DNA of 64,000 bases from Chitinophagaceae bacterium (GCA_016710745.1 JADJVB010000010.1:868001-932000), one strand, 5' to 3'; shown: positions 49,019-57,844, numbered from the stretch's first letter. Program-made: numbers and translations. The notes: generated by a model from the letters alone, not told the origin.

Positions 49019-51235
49019 TCACTCCGCCTCAACCATATTATTATACGCTTTTAAAAAAATGGCACCCAGGTTTTTATACGGCGGTATATAATTATCCCAG
49101 CTTTCGCGGATGGCATTATTGGGGTCGCCGGCAAATAGTTTTGAAAGGGTGGCCCACATGGTTTTCCAAACCAGCGTACTGCCCGACTCAAAGGTCTGGT
49201 TTAAGTAATTCAGAATAGGGCGGTTGATATCGCCGGCGCCGATCTCTTTGGTAGAAATGATGTGTGCACTGGGATTTACTTCAATAATATCGTTCAGGTT
49301 CTTAAAACCACCGCAGGATCCGAGCATCACGATTTTCGCATTACCGGCCATGCGTTTGATGGTACGCGGCAACCAATAACTGTGGCCACGATGTACCACC
49401 ACCGATGGATGCAAACCGTTATCGGCCAGGTAACTGTTTAAATGAATTTGCGCACTATCATCCAGGTTAGCGTCATTATCAAGCGGGCGGTTGGCATAAA
49501 CCCAAACATTTCCTTTCCTCGACCTGATTTGGTACCACTCATCGTTTGAGTTGACGATCCATTCCCTGGGCGAAAAAGAATTAATAAAAGACGGGAAGAA
49601 TGATTTTCCGTCCTTATCGCCGTACCAGTAAACCTGCTGAATGATCCTGCCGCTGTCGTCCTGCATCTCTTTATTTTCGATCTCATAAATAGATGGAATT
49701 CCCAGTGTACCGGTTAGATCCACTTTATTGGTACTGTCGGCCGATTGGAAAATAGTTTTCAACAATCCGTAAATGGTTTCCCCTTTTTTGTTATTGCGGA
49801 TAATGCATTCATTTTCATCCTTTATAACATATCCCAGGATAGCAGCCCGTAAATCATTGTCGGTAATACTGCTGTACGAATCTGCCACATCAATAGCATC
49901 TTCGAGGTTGCCGGTGTTATCGAGGTTTGCAATAAAACCACGCATCAACGTTTCGGAATTCTCTTTGGGCATGTAACTTAAAAAATCGTCGAGTTTATTA
50001 AAATTGGCCAGCATCTTAATAAATTTCTTAAAATAGTCGAAATGGACCAAAAGCAACAGGGAGTCTGTTTTTGCTGTTTTGCCCAGGCGCTGTAAAAAAC
50101 GGGTATAGCTATGTTTAAAACTTGACGTGTATATATCGTTTTCGCCCATGACCATCATATAATAAAGATCCACCGACGATAAAGAATCGGTGGCACGCAT
50201 GCGAGCGCCGATATTGCTCAAATCGTGCTGTTCGTTGATGGGCGTAATAAAATGCCGGATAGCTTTTTCTTTCAGTTTTTCCCTTAAGCCATTGGCTCCA
50301 AACATAGCTATTGCAGTATCCCTTGCCGGCGAAGTCATGCGTTTGAAATAAGCGATCTCGGTTTGTACAAGCAATTTAAAATATCCAATACTGTCGTATC
50401 CTTTTCCATCTTCCCCTACGTATTTTTTAATGCCTGCTATTGTTTTTGTTCCCGACAAAAGATCATCTAAAAAAGGAAAATATAAAAGTGCATTGGGGGT
50501 TTTCGAAAGCGCGACGACCGTTTTAACAACCGGACTGGTATTGCGGTGTATGAGTTTGCCCAATGAAGAATTTGGTGCCTGGGCAATGTTATATACGGCT
50601 GTAGGATTAAATTTACAACTACGTGTAACCAGTGAATCGGCAAAGGGTTCGTTGATGTACGGACCAATAGTTTGCAGAATTTTGTCGGGATTTATTGCAC
50701 AAAATTTCTGATACATCAGTTTTTTACTGTCGGCATATCCGCTGTTTTCAGTAAAGATGTCTACTAATATTTTGCCAACCGGGTAAGGTGCTTTATCAAT
50801 TTCGGCAGTCATAGGGATACTGTCAATATCGGCTTTCATGATTTTTTCGAAAGATTCAACCAGATCGGGTGTAAGTGCCGGATTAAATTCTTTTGAACGC
50901 AGGCCATACCTCAGCCCTTTTAACAGGTTTTCGATATAGCTCAGCTTCCTTATTTTTTGATTGTTGGTAACAACCTGATCATTTAATTCAATAAAATTCT
51001 CCAGGTCATTGATCTTTTCGGTAATCAGGGTTGTGATCGCCTGGTTGAGTTCGTATTTATGGGTGATTCTGACCTGGCCATCTGCTTTGCCATCCAGTTG
51101 ATCGAGCAGGTATTGCTCATGATCAATTTTGTCATGAAAAAGTTGCCGGTAAATAGGTACAATAACCGAATCCTGTAAAGCAAAAACAGGAGTGGCAGAT
51201 ATCAGGAGTAAACAAATAAATAAATTTCTTTTCAT
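49019..51235 (-). CDS. Exported protein with caspase-like (clan CD) C-terminal signature
   Basis: A 738-residue protein with a signal peptide (MKRNLFICLLLISATPVFA). The first about 590 residues are mostly helical-looking and unlike any family I can name. Near the C-terminus, VVVH615-R-G-H618-S is followed by IVMLGSC641GG and then SAHIISTKE, which is the His-then-Cys layout of clan CD peptidases (caspases, CHAT, gingipains): a histidine after a beta-strand, and a cysteine about 23 residues later after the next strand. I therefore predict a periplasmic cysteine peptidase or a derived inactive fold. No regulator or partner is adjacent; the heptamer array lies right behind its 3' end. Confidence 0.65.
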   Translation of the reverse strand: MKRNLFICLLLISATPVFALQDSVIVPIYRQLFHDKIDHEQYLLDQLDGKADGQVRITHKYELNQAITTLITEKINDLENFIELNDQVVTNNQKIRKLSYIENLLKGLRYGLRSKEFNPALTPDLVESFEKIMKADIDSIPMTAEIDKAPYPVGKILVDIFTENSGYADSKKLMYQKFCAINPDKILQTIGPYINEPFADSLVTRSCKFNPTAVYNIAQAPNSSLGKLIHRNTSPVVKTVVALSKTPNALLYFPFLDDLLSGTKTIAGIKKYVGEDGKGYDSIGYFKLLVQTEIAYFKRMTSPARDTAIAMFGANGLREKLKEKAIRHFITPINEQHDLSNIGARMRATDSLSSVDLYYMMVMGENDIYTSSFKHSYTRFLQRLGKTAKTDSLLLLVHFDYFKKFIKMLANFNKLDDFLSYMPKENSETLMRGFIANLDNTGNLEDAIDVADSYSSITDNDLRAAILGYVIKDENECIIRNNKKGETIYGLLKTIFQSADSTNKVDLTGTLGIPSIYEIENKEMQDDSGRIIQQVYWYGDKDGKSFFPSFINSFSPREWIVNSNDEWYQIRSRKGNVWVYANRPLDNDANLDDSAQIHLNSYLADNGLHPSVVVHRGHSYWLPRTIKRMAGNAKIVMLGSCGGFKNLNDIIEVNPSAHIISTKEIGAGDINRPILNYLNQTFESGSTLVWKTMWATLSKLFAGDPNNAIRESWDNYIPPYKNLGAIFLKAYNNMVEAE

Positions 51236-51327
51236 CGTTCTGTTCAGGGGCCGGGTATAAAATTACAGCAGTATCTGCAATATGAATCGTTTTTATGTTC
51301 AATTTATTGTTAATGAGCGTAATTCAG

Positions 51328-51348
51328 TTAACAATTTAATAATACGAC
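51328..51348 (+). promoter_or_regulatory. Candidate Pho box upstream of phoB
   Basis: GTTAACA-ATTT (from 51327) followed by AATAATA-CGAC, two 11-base units similar to those before pstS, the porin and the receptor genes. A further GTTAAT lies at 51308. It is 50 bases upstream of the -7 element, a position that suits an activator. Confidence 0.4.
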
Positions 51349-51386
51349 TCTTTGTACAAACAGCGTTCCCGGTTTACGGTAAAGAC

Positions 51387-51394
51387 TATTTTTG
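51387..51394 (+). promoter_or_regulatory. Putative -7 element (TATTTTTG) for phoB
   Basis: TATTTTTG ending six bases before the ATG at 51401, predicting a nearly leaderless transcript. Confidence 0.5.
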
Positions 51395-51400
51395 CAGGAT

Positions 51401-52084
51401 ATGAGTAGCACCAATTCTGTTAAAAAAATACTAATTGCCGACGATGAACCGGATATTCTGGAGATCATCCAATACAATTTGCAAAATGAAGGCTACGAGG
51501 TTGCTACAGCTAAAAATGGCCTTATTGCGCTGGAAGAAGCAAAACGGTTTAATCCCGATCTGATCATCCTGGATATCATGATGCCGGGTAAGAACGGTAT
51601 TGAAGTATGTAATCTGCTGCGGATGCAGCCTGCTTTTAAAGATACACTGATCATTTTTTTATCAGCCTTGAGCGATGAGGTAACCGAAGTAAAGGGTTTG
51701 GAAACGGGAGCAGATGATTATATCACCAAACCGGTTAGTCCGAAAGTACTGGTGAGTAAGGTAAATGCGTTGTTCCGGAGATTGAATAAGGAAGATACCG
51801 GCATACTGCAGTTAGGGGATCTGAAAATTGACCGCGAAAAATATATGGTTAGTTATTTCGACAAAGAAATTATCCTGGCCCGCAAGGAATTTGAATTACT
51901 GGCCTTACTGGCCAGCAAGCCCGGCAAAGTGTTCCTCCGTAATGAAATATTGAACCAGGTATGGGGAACCGAAGTGATCGTTGGCGACCGTACCATTGAT
52001 GTTCATGTACGAAAAGTAAGACAGAAACTCGGCCTCGATTGTATCACCACCGTAAAAGGAGTTGGTTATAAGTTTGATCTGTAG
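51401..52084 (+). CDS. phoB: Response regulator PhoB-like
   Basis: A 227-residue OmpR-family regulator: receiver domain with A13-D-D-E16 acidic residues, phosphorylation site D58 (LIILDIMMPG), FLSALSDE and ITKPV, then a winged-helix DNA-binding domain ending DRTIDVHVRKVRQKLG...TVKGVGYKF. I start at the ATG 51401 rather than a TTG nine bases earlier that overlaps the promoter. Name and role rest on position: it precedes a PhoR-like kinase and faces the pst operon. It probably activates the phosphate genes of this island. Confidence 0.88.
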   Translation: MSSTNSVKKILIADDEPDILEIIQYNLQNEGYEVATAKNGLIALEEAKRFNPDLIILDIMMPGKNGIEVCNLLRMQPAFKDTLIIFLSALSDEVTEVKGLETGADDYITKPVSPKVLVSKVNALFRRLNKEDTGILQLGDLKIDREKYMVSYFDKEIILARKEFELLALLASKPGKVFLRNEILNQVWGTEVIVGDRTIDVHVRKVRQKLGLDCITTVKGVGYKFDL

Positions 52085-52144
52085 CCACCGGTCGTAAGCG
52101 GCAAGCTAAAATAATATTACCTTGCGGTTGTTACGAGGCTGGTA

Positions 52145-52165
52145 GCTAACAGCTAACAGCTAACC
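52145..52165 (+). repeat. Three heptamers (GCTAACA/GCTAACC) between phoB and phoR
   Basis: GCTAACA, GCTAACA, GCTAACC in phase, 8 bases before the kinase start, same unit as the long array at 48.7 kb. Confidence 0.7.
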
Positions 52166-52173
52166 CCTTTTTT

Positions 52174-53223
52174 ATGGCAACCTCCAAAAATATTTCTCCG
52201 CAACAGTTAGCAGCACTTACCGCTTTGGGGCTTTCTGTGCCCATTACACTGGGTATCTTTTTTTTTAAACCGGTTTGGTGGATCGCCCTGGCGTCGTTGG
52301 TAGTGATCTTTGTGGGTGCTTATGGTTTAATTCTGTACACGCTGCAGACATTTATTTATCGCAAAATGAAACTCATTTATAAATTTATTTATCAAACCAA
52401 AGCCAGCAGAAAGGAAGAATACTACCTCAAAAATATTCTGCCGCAAAAAAGCATTGACCAGGTAAGGGAAGATGTTGAAACCTGGGCTGAGCAGCGAAAG
52501 GAGGAGATTGAAATGCTGCAGCAAAACGAAGCATTCCGTAAAGAGTTTTTACAAAACCTGAGTCATGAGTTAAAGACACCCATTTTTGCGATACAAGGGT
52601 ACGTGGATACCTTGCTTGGCGGTGCGATGGAAAAGCCCGAAGTAAATAAGAAATTTCTGCAAAGTACTTCCCGCAATATCGACAGGTTGGTAAACCTCGT
52701 TGATGACCTGGATGCTATTTCGAAATTGGAGAGCGGTGGCCAGTTATTATTGATGGATAATTTTGTTATTCAGGATCTTTTAAAAGAAGTGTACGAAACC
52801 CTGTCGTTTAAGTCGGACGAAAAGGGAATAAAATGTATTGTCAAAAAAGGCTGCGAATTTCCATTAACCGTTTATGCCGACAAGGAAAAAATAAGGCAGG
52901 TATTTATAAACCTGGTCGACAATGCCATAAAATATGGTAAACAATTTGGCACCATCGAAGCCAGTTTTTATAAAGTGGATGGATCCAGTATCCTGGTTGA
53001 AATAAGTGATGATGGCAGTGGAATTGCCGAAGAGCACCTGGCCCGCATTTTCGAACGGTTTTACCGGACCGATTTAGCCAGAAGCCGGCAGGTAGGCGGT
53101 AGTGGCCTTGGATTGTCGATATGTAAACATATCATTGAAGCACACGGGCAAACCATTCATGTTCGCAGCAAAATAGATGTAGGTAGTACTTTTGGATTTA
53201 CTTTGTTCAGTAAAAAAGACTAG
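52174..53223 (+). CDS. phoR: Sensor histidine kinase PhoR-like
   Basis: A 349-residue kinase with two adjacent N-terminal membrane helices (about 14-31 and 35-57), almost no periplasmic loop, a linker, the H-box FLQNLSHELKTP with H131, and ATPase motifs NLVDNAIKYG, SDDGSGI, and GGSGLGLSICKHI. The lack of a periplasmic sensor is typical of PhoR, which receives its signal through PhoU and the Pst transporter. Those genes lie immediately beyond on the opposite strand (8-base convergent gap). Confidence 0.88.
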   Translation: MATSKNISPQQLAALTALGLSVPITLGIFFFKPVWWIALASLVVIFVGAYGLILYTLQTFIYRKMKLIYKFIYQTKASRKEEYYLKNILPQKSIDQVREDVETWAEQRKEEIEMLQQNEAFRKEFLQNLSHELKTPIFAIQGYVDTLLGGAMEKPEVNKKFLQSTSRNIDRLVNLVDDLDAISKLESGGQLLLMDNFVIQDLLKEVYETLSFKSDEKGIKCIVKKGCEFPLTVYADKEKIRQVFINLVDNAIKYGKQFGTIEASFYKVDGSSILVEISDDGSGIAEEHLARIFERFYRTDLARSRQVGGSGLGLSICKHIIEAHGQTIHVRSKIDVGSTFGFTLFSKKD

Positions 53224-53231
53224 CGATACTT

Positions 53232-53900
53232 TTAATTTGCAGCCTTTTTATTGTGTTTAAGTACTTTTGCCTCAATATAAAAAATAATTTCTTCTGCAAT
53301 GTTTTTCGACTGATCGCCAACGCGTTCCAGTTTTCTGATCATCGACAAGATGTATAACGCTTCGGGTATATTGTCAAGGTTCTTTCTGATATATTCTGAA
53401 ATATTGCCATCGGCTTTTTTATTGATATCATCTAAAACCTCATCTCTTGAAAAAATCGTTCTGGCCAGTATGGTGTCTTCAAATTCGAAAGCTGTTTGGG
53501 TATCAGTAAGAATACTAATGGAGCCATCGAACATCTCAATTAGCTGAGCTGTTTTCAGCATTTCGGGGTTAAATTTTTGTGGAGAATCCGCGATGTATTT
53601 TGCAATACCCTCCGCAATATCACCAATCCTTTCGAGGTTGGTATTTATTTTTAACGCTGCCAGTAAAAAGCGCAGATCAACGGCAACGGGAGAGTAAAGG
53701 GCAAAAATATTCTCACAATCGCGGTCTATTTTTAATTCAAGTGCATTCACCCTTTTTTCTTTGGCGATCACTTCTCTGGCCAGGTCTTTATCAAAGGTGA
53801 GCAAGGCTTCTTTTGCTTTAGATAACTGAAGCAGCACCATTTGCCACATGTTGATCACTTCTGTTTTTAGATCCTGCAAATCTGTTTCAAACGGAGTCAT
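53232..53900 (-). CDS. phoU: Phosphate signalling protein PhoU
   Basis: PhoU connects the Pst transporter to PhoR and keeps the Pho response off when phosphate is plentiful. The 222-residue all-helical protein has the two PhoU repeats, each with the E/D-x3-D metal-binding pattern: EKRVNALELKIDRDCENIF...PVAVDLRFLLAALKINTNLERIGD and SRDEVLDDINKKADGN...YILSMIRKLERVGDQSKNIAE. It is last in pstSCAB-phoU, 15 bases after pstB. Confidence 0.96.
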   Translation of the reverse strand: MTPFETDLQDLKTEVINMWQMVLLQLSKAKEALLTFDKDLAREVIAKEKRVNALELKIDRDCENIFALYSPVAVDLRFLLAALKINTNLERIGDIAEGIAKYIADSPQKFNPEMLKTAQLIEMFDGSISILTDTQTAFEFEDTILARTIFSRDEVLDDINKKADGNISEYIRKNLDNIPEALYILSMIRKLERVGDQSKNIAEEIIFYIEAKVLKHNKKAAN

Positions 53901-53915
53901 ATTTTTATTTTTTCT

Positions 53916-54674
53916 TTAGCTAAAGCGCCCGGTGATATAATTTTGTGTTCGCTCATCCTTTGGATTGGTGAACATGTTTTTGGTTTTATCAAATTCGATC
54001 AATTCGCCCATATAAAAAAAGGCAGTTTTATCACTTACTCTGCCAGCCTGTTGCATATTATGGGTTACAATAATAATGGTATAATTCTTTTTAAGCTCAT
54101 GCAATAAAACTTCCACGCTCGAGGTGGAAATGGGATCCAGTGCCGAAGTGGGTTCGTCAAGTAACAATATTTCGGGCTCCATGGCGATAGCCCGGGCAAT
54201 ACATAAACGTTGTTGTTGACCGCCCGATAAAAATGTTCCCTTTTTATGCAATGAATCTTTAACCTCGTTCCACAAAGCTGCTTTTTGTAAAGATTGTTCA
54301 ACAATAACATCTCTATCCGGTTTGGCGATCTTCATGCCATTGAGTTTATAGCCCGCGATAACATTATCATAGATGCTTAAGTTAGGGAATGGATTCGGGC
54401 GCTGAAAAACCATCCCAATCTTATGCCTTACAAATATCGGGTGTAGGTCGTAAACATTTTCACCATTTAACAGCATTTTTCCTTTGGTGGTTGCACCTTC
54501 AATCAGTTCGTGCATACGGTTGATACCACGCAAGAAAGTAGTTTTGCCACAGCCTGATGGTCCCATCACCGCAATAACATTGTTTTTAGGGATATCAATA
54601 TTTACCTTCTTGACCACTTGATTGTCGCCAAAAAATGCATCAAAATCTACCGCTTTTAAAATTGTATTTTCCAT
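53916..54674 (-). CDS. pstB: Phosphate ABC transporter ATPase PstB
   Basis: PstB powers high-affinity phosphate import. From MENTILKAVDFDAFFGD the protein has 252 residues, the usual length. Walker A is G38-P-S-G-C-G-K-T-T46, followed by INRMHELIEG, GMVFQRPNPFP, the signature LSGGQQQRL, Walker B ILLLDEPTSALDP and THNMQQAGRVSD. A longer start at 54719 (MDIIVEHNHKD) is possible but overlaps pstA by 64 bases; the chosen start overlaps by 19. Confidence 0.95.
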   Translation of the reverse strand: MENTILKAVDFDAFFGDNQVVKKVNIDIPKNNVIAVMGPSGCGKTTFLRGINRMHELIEGATTKGKMLLNGENVYDLHPIFVRHKIGMVFQRPNPFPNLSIYDNVIAGYKLNGMKIAKPDRDVIVEQSLQKAALWNEVKDSLHKKGTFLSGGQQQRLCIARAIAMEPEILLLDEPTSALDPISTSSVEVLLHELKKNYTIIIVTHNMQQAGRVSDKTAFFYMGELIEFDKTKNMFTNPKDERTQNYITGRFS

Positions 54675-55501
54675 CTTCTGGTTGTGATCTTTGTGATTAT
54701 GTTCAACAATAATATCCATGATAATAAAATAAATGCGGCTCCCCAGGCCAGGTCGTGCCACTCGTCATAAGGACTGGTGGCATAATTGAAGATCAGTAAG
54801 GGCAAACTTTGCATCGGTTTTGTAACATCTGTTGTAAAATATGGATTTCCAAAAGCGGTAAATAGCAAAGGTGCTGTTTCTCCGGCAATTCTGGCCACCG
54901 CTAATATTATTCCCGACAGTACACCACTGAATCCACAGGGCAGTACAATCCGCAACATCACTTTATGATAAGGTAAACCCAACGCGAGTCCGGCTTCTTT
55001 TAAGGATGAAGGGAGCATTTTTAATGTTTCTTCCGTGCTCCTTACAATGATGGGTAACATCATAACTGCCAATGCAATACTTCCCGACAGGGCCGAGAAA
55101 GTACCCAATGGTTTAACGATCCAAAAATAAATAACGATGCCCACCACAATCGATGGCGTTCCCTGCAATACGTCAACCGAAAGGCGTACCCAATATCCAA
55201 GTAAGCTCTTTTTGTTCTCACTCAAATAAATACCACCCATGATTCCAAATGGTATGGCGATCAATGCGGCATAAAAAACGATCAATAAACTACCTACAAG
55301 TGCGTTCAAAATTCCTCCGCCGGTTTCACCAACCGGCTTGGGTAAGTTGGTCAAAAAATTCCAGTTGATCTTTGTGATGCCTTCCCGGATGATATAAAAA
55401 AGGATCAACATCAACGGAATGGTACAAAGCACAGAAAAGAAGATGACCAATCCTTTGAAAGCCCCACTTTTACCCAATCTGTATTTTATGTTTGGCGACA
55501 T
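54656..55501 (-). CDS. pstA: Phosphate ABC transporter permease PstA
   Basis: A 281-residue inner-membrane permease with six hydrophobic segments and the EAA-loop EAGLALGLPYHKVMLRIVLPCGFSGVLSGIILAVARIAGETAPLL, characteristic of PstA. It starts two bases after pstC ends and overlaps pstB, as in a compact operon. Confidence 0.95.
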   Translation of the reverse strand: MSPNIKYRLGKSGAFKGLVIFFSVLCTIPLMLILFYIIREGITKINWNFLTNLPKPVGETGGGILNALVGSLLIVFYAALIAIPFGIMGGIYLSENKKSLLGYWVRLSVDVLQGTPSIVVGIVIYFWIVKPLGTFSALSGSIALAVMMLPIIVRSTEETLKMLPSSLKEAGLALGLPYHKVMLRIVLPCGFSGVLSGIILAVARIAGETAPLLFTAFGNPYFTTDVTKPMQSLPLLIFNYATSPYDEWHDLAWGAAFILLSWILLLNIITKITTRRWKIQF

Positions 55502-55503
55502 AT

Positions 55504-56412
55504 TTATTGTGTAAATCTTGAAATAACTTTTTTTCCGATGATATTTATTACTACCGTAACCAGGAACAATATCAATCCTAACTCGATCAGCGACGATAAA
55601 TAAAGTGTACTTGCTGCTTCGGTGAATTCATTGGCAATAACGCTGGCCATGGTATTTCCCGGATCGAAAATGCTTTTTGGAATAATGCTGGTGTTACCGA
55701 TAACCATCGTAACCGCCATGGTTTCGCCGAGTGCTCTTCCGAGCGATAATAGAACACCGGCAAACAAGCCTGATTTGGAATAAGGGATGATCACCATTCG
55801 GATCACTTCCCAGCGGGTGGCCCCCAATGAATAAGCAGCTTCTTTTAACTCAGCCGGCACCATGCGGATCATTTCGCGGCCAAGCGATGCAGCGTATGGA
55901 ATGATCATGATGGCCAATATTAACGATGAGGTAAAAATGCCGATGCCATAAGGCGTAATACCCATCTTGAGCTCGATACTTCGAACGATGGGTACCAAAA
56001 CAAACAGGCCCCAAAAGCCATAAATAACGGAGGGTACTGCAGCAATCAATTCGATAGCATTTTTCAAAAACTCCGAAAACCAACCCCTCGGATAATATTC
56101 GCCCAAAAAAATGGCGATTGAGAACGAAAATGGAATGGAAATAAGTAAGGCCAGGAAAGAGGTGAGTAATGTACCCAGTAAAAAAGGATAAGTACCGTAA
56201 ATATTAGCTACCGGGTCCCATGTTTTTCCATACAAAAAACCAAAACCCAGTGCTTTTATTGATGGCAGGGATTGTATGATCAAGGTAAGCATGAAAGCAA
56301 ATACCATTACCAGGATGCTTAGTGCTATCAACACCAGGGAAGACCTGAAGATCTTCTCCATGCGTATCTGCCTGAAGGACCTTTTTATCTTAATATTTTT
56401 CCAAACTTCCAT
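55504..56412 (-). CDS. pstC: Phosphate ABC transporter permease PstC
   Basis: A 302-residue permease. Start chosen at MEVWKNIKIKRSF (56412); an in-frame ATG eight codons earlier lies inside the hairpin that separates pstS from pstC. Motifs: FLYGKTWDPVANIYGTYPFL, AAVPSVIYGFWGLFVLVP, the EAA loop EAAYSLGATRWEVIRMVIIPYSKSGLFAGVLLSLGRALGETMAV. These are standard for PstC. Confidence 0.94.
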   Translation of the reverse strand: MEVWKNIKIKRSFRQIRMEKIFRSSLVLIALSILVMVFAFMLTLIIQSLPSIKALGFGFLYGKTWDPVANIYGTYPFLLGTLLTSFLALLISIPFSFSIAIFLGEYYPRGWFSEFLKNAIELIAAVPSVIYGFWGLFVLVPIVRSIELKMGITPYGIGIFTSSLILAIMIIPYAASLGREMIRMVPAELKEAAYSLGATRWEVIRMVIIPYSKSGLFAGVLLSLGRALGETMAVTMVIGNTSIIPKSIFDPGNTMASVIANEFTEAASTLYLSSLIELGLILFLVTVVINIIGKKVISRFTQ

Positions 56413-56425
56413 GCTGATTATTATG

Positions 56426-56461
56426 AAATTTCCCACGGCAACTGATCACCGTGGGAAATTT
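56426..56461 (-). terminator. 13-pair hairpin between pstS and pstC
   Basis: AAATTTCCCACGG (56426-56438) and CCGTGGGAAATTT (56449-56461) are perfect inverted repeats with a 10-base loop, just after the pstS stop. The tract after the stem is AT-rich but not a clean T-run. It may stop part of the transcription or protect the pstS mRNA end, giving more binding protein than permease. Confidence 0.75.
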
Positions 56462-56496
56462 TCTGATTTACTATTTATAAATCAGTGTATAGCAAT

Positions 56497-57591
56497 TTAT
56501 TCTAAAATCCCCTTGCCATCAAAAGTTGCCGACTTTAATATGGCCTCAGCAACTGTAACAGCGGCAGGTGAAAGTGGCGCATAATGTAAGGCCTCGCAAT
56601 ACTGCTGACCTTCATGAATATTCCACCATAATAATTTTAACAGGTTCTTTGCCTTTGTTTCCGAACGCTTATTGTAGTTCTGCTCCTGGTATATCAAAGC
56701 CCAGGTAAATCCACTAATTGGATAACCATCGGCAGCTTCGGTATTTGTAAGCGATACTTTAGAATCGGCAGGTAGCGTAATATTACTGGCCGCACTGGTT
56801 GAAGCCAGGTTTGGTGTAATAAAATGGCCCGACTTGTTTTGTATTTTAGCAAAGGACATTTTGTTTTGCATAGCATAGGCTAACTCAATATAGCCAATAG
56901 CTCCCGGTGTTTGTTTAACAAGGCCGGCAACCCCTTCGTTACCCTTACCACCCAAACCAGCCGGCCAGTTTACAGCCGAACCCTTGCCTACTTTTATTTT
57001 CCACTCTTCACTTACTTTAGCCAGGTAATCGGTAAAAATATTTGTTGTGCCGCTACCATCCGAACGATGTGCAATAACAATTGATATTGCCGGTAAATTT
57101 ACACCGGCGTTTATAGCGGCGATCTTCGCATCATTCCATTTGCTGATTTTTCCAAGAAAAATATCAGCAAGCACTTCGGGACTTAATTTCAGGGTGTCTT
57201 TTACTTCTGCCAGGTTGTAGCTAACAACTACCGCACCCGAACACATCGGAATATGTAAAGCAGGTACGCCCATATTTTTAGCCTGTTCTTCATTTAAAGG
57301 CGCATCAGAATCACCAAAGTCAACTGTTTTGTTGGTTAACTGTAATATTCCACCACCTGAGCCAATAGATTGGTAATTTATTTTTAACCCAGTTAGTTTG
57401 TTATACTCCGAAAATTGTTTTGAGAACAAGGGATATACAAATGTACTTCCGGCACCTAATAACGTATTATCATCACCTTTAGCTGTGTCCGAACGTTCGT
57501 CACCTGAATTACTGTTACAACCTGCGATGGCAAAACCAATTAATGCAAATGCAACGATTGCCGGCATTATTTTTTTTATTGTTGAATACAT
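56497..57591 (-). CDS. pstS: Phosphate-binding protein PstS (lipoprotein)
   Basis: The periplasmic phosphate receptor of the Pst importer. I start at MYSTIKKIMPAIVAF (57591), giving 364 residues with a lipobox ending IAGCNSN. Phosphate-binding loops are visible: GAGSTFVYPLF, YQSIGSGGGI, VDFGDSDAPL and VIAHRSDGSGTTNIFTDYL, as in PstS. First gene of pstSCAB-phoU; a candidate Pho box lies about 95 bases upstream. Confidence 0.95.
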   Translation of the reverse strand: MYSTIKKIMPAIVAFALIGFAIAGCNSNSGDERSDTAKGDDNTLLGAGSTFVYPLFSKQFSEYNKLTGLKINYQSIGSGGGILQLTNKTVDFGDSDAPLNEEQAKNMGVPALHIPMCSGAVVVSYNLAEVKDTLKLSPEVLADIFLGKISKWNDAKIAAINAGVNLPAISIVIAHRSDGSGTTNIFTDYLAKVSEEWKIKVGKGSAVNWPAGLGGKGNEGVAGLVKQTPGAIGYIELAYAMQNKMSFAKIQNKSGHFITPNLASTSAASNITLPADSKVSLTNTEAADGYPISGFTWALIYQEQNYNKRSETKAKNLLKLLWWNIHEGQQYCEALHYAPLSPAAVTVAEAILKSATFDGKGILE

Positions 57592-57685
57592 GTTAATGAT
57601 TTTTAGTTTTTCGTTCTTTTCTATAAATTGCTGCAAAGCACCTATTATCATGTTGTATAATTGTTATTTCAATATTAATTTTACG

Positions 57686-57706
57686 TTAACAATTTCGGAT
57701 TACCTG
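57686..57706 (+). promoter_or_regulatory. Candidate Pho box upstream of pstS
   Basis: GTTAACA-ATTT (57685-57695) preceded by ATTAATT-TTAC and GTTATTT-CAAT, three 11-base units on the plus strand. pstS is on the minus strand, so the orientation differs from that at phoB. Confidence 0.4.
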
Positions 57707-57750
57707 TCAATCTGCTGGTTACGATATATTTACTAATAGATTGAAACGAA

Positions 57751-57785
57751 AAAAACCACCCGGATATGAATACCTGGTGGTTTTT
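57751..57785. terminator. Terminator of the TonB receptor-lipoprotein operon
   Basis: AAAAACCACC (57751-57760) and GGTGGTTTTT (57776-57785) pair fully with A- and T-runs on both sides; it ends the minus-strand receptor operon 59 bases past its last gene. Confidence 0.85.
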
Positions 57786-57844
57786 ATATGAGTCCTTCGG
57801 CTAAGCTCAGGATTGCTATTTACTTAAGAAAATCCTTGTTCTTA

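Noticed and set aside
56413..56436. PstC start eight codons upstream
   Set aside because: The ATG lies within the 13-bp hairpin arm between pstS and pstC.
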